Assembly: GCA_023432565.1 (NCBI GenBank)
Contig: JAEYUL010000001.1
Location: 1-14,764, forward strand
From: Actinomycetes bacterium
GTDB lineage: Bacteria; Actinomycetota; Actinomycetes; Actinomycetales; Cellulomonadaceae
Direction: 5' to 3'
Length of the DNA: 14,764 bases
The notes under the pieces were generated by a model, which was not told where the DNA came from, made no database searches, and saw only the letters and a list, made by a program, of their open reading frames with translations. Of this stretch, positions 7,267 through 11,274 are shown one piece after another. The first letter of the stretch is position 1; each line of letters opens with the position of its first letter. The position numbers and the translations under genes were made by a program.

Positions 7267-8412
7267 TCAGCGCAGGGGGTCGACCGAGCAGGCCGCGGGC
7301 AGGCCGGAGTCGACGCCCGCCTGGCGGCGGCAGCACCCCGGGGCGCACACGTCGCGCCTCGGGCTCAGGGCGCCGGTCGTGACGGGCTCGGCCGGGGACT
7401 GGCCGGCGGCGCGCGCACGCTCGGCCGCCGCACGCTCGAGGATCAGGTCGACGAGGCCGCGCACGAACGGCTCGCGCGTCCCGACCGTGTCGGCGCGGAC
7501 GGCCGTCAGGCCCAGCGACGCGGCCGTCTCGAGCGCCTCGGTGTCGAGGTCGTACACGACCTCCATGTGGTCCGAGACGAAGCCGATCGGAGACAGGACG
7601 ACGGCCTGGACCCCACGTCCCGACAGCTCGTGCAGCAGGTCGTTGACGTCGGGCTCGAGCCAGGGCTGGCTCGGCGGGCCGGACCGCGAGCAGTACGCCA
7701 GGTCCCACTCGACCGGCTGGCCCAGGCGCTCGGCGACGGCCCCTGCGACCGTGGCGGCCACGTCGAGGTGCTGCGCCGCGTACGACGGCCCGGCAAGCCC
7801 CGAGGCCACCTCCATGGTCGACGGGATGGAGTGGGTGACGAAGACGAGCCGCGCGCCCTGCGGCACCGTGCCGAACCCCTCCGTGACGGCATCGACGTTG
7901 GCCTCGACGAAACCGGGGTGGTTGAAGTACGCGCGCAGCTTGTCGAGCACCACAGGGTGCTCCCCGTCGGGCAGGCCGAGCTCGGCGCCCAGGCCCTCGA
8001 GCGCCGCCCAGAAGTCCTCGCGGTACTGACGACATCCGGAGTAGGACGCGTACGCGCTGGTCACGAGTGCCAGGACGCGGCGGGCGCCGTCGGCGTGGGC
8101 CGCGGCGAGCGCGTCGCGCGTGTACGGCGTCCAGTTGCGGTTGCCCCACACGACGGGCAGGTCGACGCCGCGGCGTTCGAGCTCGGCGACGAGCGCGCTC
8201 TGCAGCGCGAGGTTCTGCCGGTTGATCGGGCTGGCCCCGCCGAAGTGGTGGTAGTGCTCGGCGACCTCGGCGAGTCGCTCGTCGGGGATGCCTTTGCCCG
8301 CGGTCACGTTGCGCAGGAAGGGCAGCACGTCGTCGGGGCCGTCGGGGCCGCCGAACGAGGCGAGCAGCAGGGCGTCGTAAGGCGCGGCCGGGCTCAGGGA
8401 CTCGTGAGGCAC
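7267..8412 (-). CDS. hemH: Coproporphyrin III ferrochelatase HemH/CpfC with C-terminal Cys cluster
   Basis: About 381 residues. It inserts Fe2+ into coproporphyrin III, the product of which HemQ then decarboxylates. Family marks: YDALLLASFGGP at residue 12, GNRNWTP, SAYASYSGCRQYRED, FVTHSIP with metal-site H194, WLEPDVNDLL with E253, and SPIGFVSDHMEVVYDLD. C127 (SGCRQ) together with C-terminal C356, C360, C361 (CAPGCC) and C375 provides ligands for the [2Fe-2S] cluster known in actinobacterial ferrochelatases; the exact fourth ligand is undecided. The frame is open to GTG 8487, but the extra 25 residues (Arg/His-rich) do not resemble ferrochelatases, and GTG 8412 begins 11 residues before the conserved core. 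No Shine-Dalgarno precedes either start. The C-terminal tail past residue 340 is Ala/Arg/Pro-rich and longer than in the roughly 344-residue mycobacterial enzyme. Confidence 0.94.
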   Translation of the reverse strand: MPHESLSPAAPYDALLLASFGGPDGPDDVLPFLRNVTAGKGIPDERLAEVAEHYHHFGGASPINRQNLALQSALVAELERRGVDLPVVWGNRNWTPYTRDALAAAHADGARRVLALVTSAYASYSGCRQYREDFWAALEGLGAELGLPDGEHPVVLDKLRAYFNHPGFVEANVDAVTEGFGTVPQGARLVFVTHSIPSTMEVASGLAGPSYAAQHLDVAATVAGAVAERLGQPVEWDLAYCSRSGPPSQPWLEPDVNDLLHELSGRGVQAVVLSPIGFVSDHMEVVYDLDTEALETAASLGLTAVRADTVGTREPFVRGLVDLILERAAAERARAAGQSPAEPVTTGALSPRRDVCAPGCCRRQAGVDSGLPAACSVDPLR

Positions 8413-8418
8413 GCGTCG

Positions 8419-8424
8419 ATCATC
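8419..8424 (-). promoter_or_regulatory. Candidate leaderless -10 for hemH
   Basis: GATGAT on the minus strand ends 6 nt before GTG 8412, which lacks a ribosome-binding site. This supports the shorter hemH start and an mRNA beginning at or near the start codon. No -35 is recognisable. The rest of the 8413-8547 gap contains no gene or hairpin that I can support. Confidence 0.3.
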
Positions 8425-8547
8425 GCACCGGGGGTGCGTGCGCGACCGGTGGTCGGTGGCGCGTGCGACGTGAGATCGAACGGACACCCCGTCACGATCC
8501 GCCCGGGGACGTACCGCCGGCCGCGGTCCGGCGTGCGTCGGAGCTCG

Positions 8548-9048
8548 TCAGCGTGCGGGCTGCAGGACGAGCGCGTCCGCGATCGACTGCGCCCACTGCT
8601 CGACGATCTCGAAGTTGCGGTGGTCGCCGGCGCGAGCTCGCGCACCGGCGATGATCGCGCGCTCCGCGAACGACAGCGACGCGACGTCGAGGCGCCCGCG
8701 GAAGCTGCGGTGGCCGCGCGCACGCAGCGCGGCGCAGACGCCGGCGAGCTCGTGGGGCGAGTTGGCGGCGGCCGCGGGCTGGGTCGCCAGGCCGGAGGAG
8801 AACAGCCAGACGAACGGGGGCACCCCGCCCTTCTCGACGCGATCGGCGAGCGCCCGGGCGGCGGGCAGCCAGTGGCCCGTGTACACCGCCGAGCCGAGGA
8901 CCAGGACGTCGTACCCCTGGGCGTCGACGAGGTCCTCGGGCTCGCGCAGCTCCACGCCGTGCCCCCGGGAACGCAGCACCTCGGCCACCCGCTCGCCGAT
9001 CTCCCACGTCCCTCCGTGGCGCGACGCCACTGCGACGAGCACCTTCAT
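8548..9048 (-). CDS. HemG-like flavodoxin-domain protein
   Basis: A 166-residue single-domain flavodoxin. The FMN phosphate loop is S9-RHGG-T14 (VAVASRHGGTWEIGERVAE); the second flavin-contacting loop is GSAVYTGHW at 52-60. The C-terminal third (FRGRLDVASLSFAERAII, GDHRNFEIVEQWAQSIADAL) resembles the HemG-type group, where the E. coli member is a menaquinone-linked protoporphyrinogen dehydrogenase. Actinobacteria of this pathway normally use CgoX (HemY-type) to oxidise coproporphyrinogen, so the role here is open: haem intermediate oxidation, quinone reduction or another flavodoxin task. It has an excellent Shine-Dalgarno (minus-strand GGGGAGGTG, 9053-9061, 4-nt gap). It lies between marR and hemH on the same strand, with an inverted repeat at 9064-9096 in front of it that may be an operator. 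The specific HemG activity is not established from sequence. Confidence 0.85.
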   Translation of the reverse strand: MKVLVAVASRHGGTWEIGERVAEVLRSRGHGVELREPEDLVDAQGYDVLVLGSAVYTGHWLPAARALADRVEKGGVPPFVWLFSSGLATQPAAAANSPHELAGVCAALRARGHRSFRGRLDVASLSFAERAIIAGARARAGDHRNFEIVEQWAQSIADALVLQPAR

Positions 9049-9063
9049 GCCGCACCTCCCCTA

Positions 9064-9096
9064 GTCCGAGCACCATCGTGCGTGGCCTGCTCGGAC
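9064..9096 (-). promoter_or_regulatory. 9-bp inverted repeat before the flavodoxin gene (possible operator)
   Basis: GTCCGAGCA at 9064-9072 is the exact reverse complement of TGCTCGGAC at 9088-9096, with a 15-nt spacer. It sits just upstream of the flavodoxin ribosome-binding site and downstream of marR. It could be a MarR-type operator or a hairpin in the 5' leader or at the end of the marR transcript. A second, imperfect 13-bp palindrome of the form TGACnTnAnGTCA lies at 9117-9129. Confidence 0.4.
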
Positions 9097-9186
9097 GACG
9101 CGTGGGCCCTCGGTCCTGACTTCACGTCATCTCGCAGAGCGACCGATCGACGTCCAGCATGCGAACGGGCGCACGAGGAGCGACTT

Positions 9187-9654
9187 CTACGGGATCGTGG
9201 CCTGGCGGTTGCGCAGCGCGTCGGTGAGGCGTCGCAGGGTCGCGAGCTCGTCGGCGTCCAGCGCCCCGCCCACCAGTCGGTGGATCTGCTCGACGTGCCG
9301 ACGGCCGATCTCCCGCTGCGCCCGCTTGCCCTCGTCGGTCAGCGTGACGACCACGCCGCGGCCGTCGTCGGACGCGGGCGATCGCACGACGAGCCCGCGC
9401 GCCTCGAGCCGCTCGACGAGCCTCGACAGGCTCGGCTGGGTCAGCAGGCTCTCGGCGCCGAGGTCGCGCAGCCGGGCGGCCTCGCCCTCGCACCGCGAGA
9501 GCGTGAACAGCACGTCGTACTCGCGGATCGACAGGTCCCCCCACACCGACTCGGCCGTGAACCGGCGCATCAGCGCCACCTGGGCGCGGAACAAGGACTC
9601 CCACGCCTCGGCCGCCTCTCGCGCCGTCGCGGCCCGGCCCACCGTGCGCCCCAC
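9187..9654 (-). CDS. MarR-family transcriptional regulator
   Basis: A 155-residue winged-helix dimer-type regulator. Helices at about 11-36 and 120-150 form the dimerisation arms; the DNA-binding core runs from LSIREYDVLFTLS (41-53) through the recognition helix TQPSLSRLVERLE (72-84) to the wing RSPASDDGRGVVVTLTDEGK (91-110) with the typical D-x-R. The start is GTG 9654, preceded by AGAGAGGAG and a 5-nt gap; the frame remains open upstream into the opposite-strand NYN gene, but that part is shadow. It is divergent from the NYN gene (72 bp apart) and precedes the flavodoxin gene on its own strand, so either may be a target; MarR regulators often control the neighbouring gene. The single Cys55 lies in the core. 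Ligand unknown. Confidence 0.92.
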   Translation of the reverse strand: MGRTVGRAATAREAAEAWESLFRAQVALMRRFTAESVWGDLSIREYDVLFTLSRCEGEAARLRDLGAESLLTQPSLSRLVERLEARGLVVRSPASDDGRGVVVTLTDEGKRAQREIGRRHVEQIHRLVGGALDADELATLRRLTDALRNRQATIP

Positions 9655-9714
9655 TCGCGCTCCTCTCTGAGCATCCTGCTGCCCACTGTCGCACGCATCG
9701 CGTCGCGAGGCGTC

Positions 9715-9720
9715 TAGCCT
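9715..9720 (+). promoter_or_regulatory. Candidate leaderless -10 for the NYN gene
   Basis: TAGCCT fits TANNNT and ends 6 nt before ATG 9727, so transcription would begin at the start codon. The only purine stretch in between (GGGG) is too close to act as a ribosome-binding site. This is the best of the four such sites in the window. No clear -35. Confidence 0.4.
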
Positions 9721-9726
9721 GGGGCG

Positions 9727-10314
9727 ATGAGCACCGAGGCGGGCAGCAGGGCGGGATCCGGGATCACGTACGTCGTCGTGGACGGCGAGAACATCGACGC
9801 CACGCTCGGGACCGCGATCCTGGGCGCCCGGCCGGCACCCGACCAGCGTCCGCGGTGGGAGCGCGTGCTCGCCTTCGCTCAGCAGCAGTGGGGGCAGGAG
9901 GTCCGGGGCCTGTTCTTCCTCAACGCCTCGAACGGCTCGCTGCCGATGAGCTTCGTGCAGGCGCTGCTGGCGATCGGCTTCCAGCCCATCCCGCTGTCGG
10001 GCGAGTCGCACGAGAAGGTCGTCGACATCGGCATCAAGCGCACGCTCGAGGCGATCGCGGGGCGCGCGGGCGACGTCATGCTCGTCAGCCACGACGGCGA
10101 CTTCGCCGCCGAGCTCGCGGCTCTCGTCGACGACGACGCGCGGCGCACGGGGCTGATCGCGTTCCGGGAGTTCACCTCGACCTCGTTGTCCGGGCTGATC
10201 GCCCAGGGACTGCAGGCGTTCGACCTCGAGCATGACGTCCAGGCCTTCAACGTCTCGCTGCCGCGCGTCCGGATCATCCCGCTCGACGAGTTCGACCCGA
10301 TGCGTTACCTCTGA
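9727..10314 (+). CDS. NYN-domain (PIN-like) protein, probable RNase
   Basis: A 195-residue protein with one NYN domain, a PIN-like fold whose acidic residues bind metal for RNA cleavage. Visible acidic positions are D19 and E21 with N22 (YVVVDGENID), D100 (KVVDIGIKRTLEAI) and D123/D125 (LVSHDGDFAAEL), in the expected order for an active site. The C-terminal part (ARRTGLIAFREFTSTSLSGLIAQGLQAFDLE, then SLPRVRIIPLDEFDP) is family-like for actinobacterial stand-alone NYN proteins. No partner toxin or antitoxin gene is adjacent, so a housekeeping RNA-processing role is as likely as any other. ATG start; no Shine-Dalgarno; possible leaderless promoter. It stands alone between the divergent marR and the repeat-protein operon. 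Confidence 0.88.
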   Translation: MSTEAGSRAGSGITYVVVDGENIDATLGTAILGARPAPDQRPRWERVLAFAQQQWGQEVRGLFFLNASNGSLPMSFVQALLAIGFQPIPLSGESHEKVVDIGIKRTLEAIAGRAGDVMLVSHDGDFAAELAALVDDDARRTGLIAFREFTSTSLSGLIAQGLQAFDLEHDVQAFNVSLPRVRIIPLDEFDPMRYL

Positions 10315-10424
10315 CCGGCGTCAGGCCCGGCGCGCGCCGCGGCCGCCCGGTTCGTCGCGCGGACCGCGAGTGCCGCGAATGCCGCGCCGACCGCGAGGGC
10401 CGATGGTCCCGGGTTGGATCACGG

Positions 10425-10437
10425 AACCGTAACGGTT
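10425..10437 (+). promoter_or_regulatory. Short palindrome adjoining the triple repeat
   Basis: AACCG-TAA-CGGTT is an exact inverted repeat with 5-bp arms; an overlapping one, GTAAC-G-GTTAC, spans 10429-10439 and enters the first of the three direct repeats. It may be a separate binding site or part of the promoter. Confidence 0.35.
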
Positions 10438-10489
10438 ACCTGATACTCCGCGCCGATTACCTGGTACTGCCGCCGGTTTACCTAGTACC
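10436..10489 (+). promoter_or_regulatory. Triple 12-bp direct repeat, 21-bp period (operator array)
   Basis: TTACCTGATACT (10436-10447), TTACCTGGTACT (10457-10468) and TTACCTAGTACC (10478-10489) start exactly 21 bp apart, separated by GC-only-like 9-nt spacers (CCGCGCCGA and GCCGCCGGT). The core of the middle copy, TACCTGGTA, is itself a perfect odd palindrome (TACC-T-GGTA). Two helical turns per step puts all three on one DNA face, the arrangement expected for cooperative binding of a regulator. The AT-rich repeats stand out sharply from the surrounding DNA. They lie 104 bp upstream of the ATG of the repeat-protein operon. The binding protein is unknown. GATACT in copy 1 could also be a -10 element. 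Confidence 0.65.
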
Positions 10490-10582
10490 GCGTGGAGGGC
10501 GCCGACACCCCGCTGGTAGACATTCGCGCGGCCGGACGTCGACGAGGACGACCGGCCCCGGCGTGCCCGGCCGATCCACGAC

Positions 10583-10589
10583 GAGGTGG
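10583..10589 (+). promoter_or_regulatory. Ribosome-binding site of the membrane protein gene
   Basis: GAGGTGG followed by TCG and ATG 10593, the same layout as at 1520. It supports ATG 10593 over the in-frame upstream GTG at 10563, which would only add a short hydrophilic stretch and lacks its own signal. Confidence 0.5.
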
Positions 10590-10592
10590 TCG

Positions 10593-11273
10593 ATGAAGCG
10601 CAACGTGCTGGCGGGGCTGGCCCTCGCCGTCCTCACGACGATGACGGTCGGACTGTCGCTGCTCGGGACCGACGCAGCCCCCGTGGCCCTGCTGGGTGCC
10701 GCACTGGGTGGCGTGCTCGGGCTCGTGCCCGGGGGCACGGTCGTCGCCCGCGTGGCCGGCTTCCTGGCCGGGGTCGCCCTGGCCTGGGTCGGCTACCTCC
10801 TGCGGGCCGCCGCTCTGCCCGACTCCGCCGCGGGCCGCGCCGTCGCCGCGCTGCTGGTGCTCGGGCTGGCCGTCGTCGTGGTCGTGGCCGCACGCGGCAC
10901 GGTGCCGCTGTGGCCGCCGCTGCTCGGCGTCGCCGCGGTCGTCGGCGCGTTCGAGCGGGTGTACGCCCAGGACCCGACCGCGGTGGTCTCGACGTCGACG
11001 GCCGCCGTCAGCGGGGTGCTCCTCGCGGCGGCCCTCGGCCTGATCGCGACCGTGTTCCTCGGGCCCGCCCAGGCGCCCGCCGAGACGGACGACGCCACGG
11101 CCGAGGGACCGGACGCCCTCGCCGCGGCGCTCGGCCGGCCGATCCCGGCGACCGCCCACGCGCGTCCACGGCACGACCTCGCGCACACCGCGCTGCGCGA
11201 GCCGTCCGAGTCCACCCCGCGGGCCGCCGGCCGCGCCCCGCTCACTGTCGACCCTCACCACCCGGAGGCCTGA
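10593..11273 (+). CDS. Six-TM membrane protein of unknown function
   Basis: A 226-residue integral membrane protein I do not recognise. Hydrophobic segments lie near residues 4-24, 29-47, 50-72, 82-100, 104-119 and 134-157, so about six passes, followed by a hydrophilic, Ala/Pro/His-rich tail (160-226) probably in the cytoplasm. There is no Cys and no obvious catalytic motif; acidic and basic residues in the membrane part are few (E121, R122, D127 in a loop). It is the first gene of a two-gene unit: its stop is 1 nt from the next start, whose ribosome-binding site GGAGG lies inside this gene's 3' end, so the products are made together. It might anchor, export or position the large repeat protein. 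That is inference from gene order only. Confidence 0.85.
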   Translation: MKRNVLAGLALAVLTTMTVGLSLLGTDAAPVALLGAALGGVLGLVPGGTVVARVAGFLAGVALAWVGYLLRAAALPDSAAGRAVAALLVLGLAVVVVVAARGTVPLWPPLLGVAAVVGAFERVYAQDPTAVVSTSTAAVSGVLLAAALGLIATVFLGPAQAPAETDDATAEGPDALAAALGRPIPATAHARPRHDLAHTALREPSESTPRAAGRAPLTVDPHHPEA

Positions 11274-11274
11274 C

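Noticed and set aside
8413..8487. N-terminal 25-residue extension of ferrochelatase from GTG 8487
   Set aside because: The segment is Arg/His/Ser-rich and unlike any ferrochelatase N-terminus, and GTG 8412 gives the expected start with a -10-like site in front.
9655..10233. Long N-terminal extension of the MarR frame across the NYN gene
   Set aside because: It is antisense to a clear NYN-domain gene; GTG 9654 has a strong ribosome-binding site and gives a normal MarR length.
9727..10314. NYN protein as part of a toxin-antitoxin or defence system
   Set aside because: No small partner gene, no defence or mobile gene nearby, and the gene is single behind its own possible promoter.
10315..10424. 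A minus-strand GTG frame here (about 33 residues, G-R rich) and an open hydrophobic-looking frame without a start
   Set aside because: No ribosome-binding site, low-complexity composition caused by repeated CCGCG-type DNA, and no family resemblance. Treated as intergenic.
10492..10596. A 34-residue plus-strand reading frame from GTG 10492 whose TGA overlaps the membrane protein ATG
   Set aside because: The ATGA overlap is attractive, but the product is Arg/Ala/Pro-rich like random high-GC DNA, it has no ribosome-binding site, and it starts immediately after the operator repeats. More likely 5' leader.
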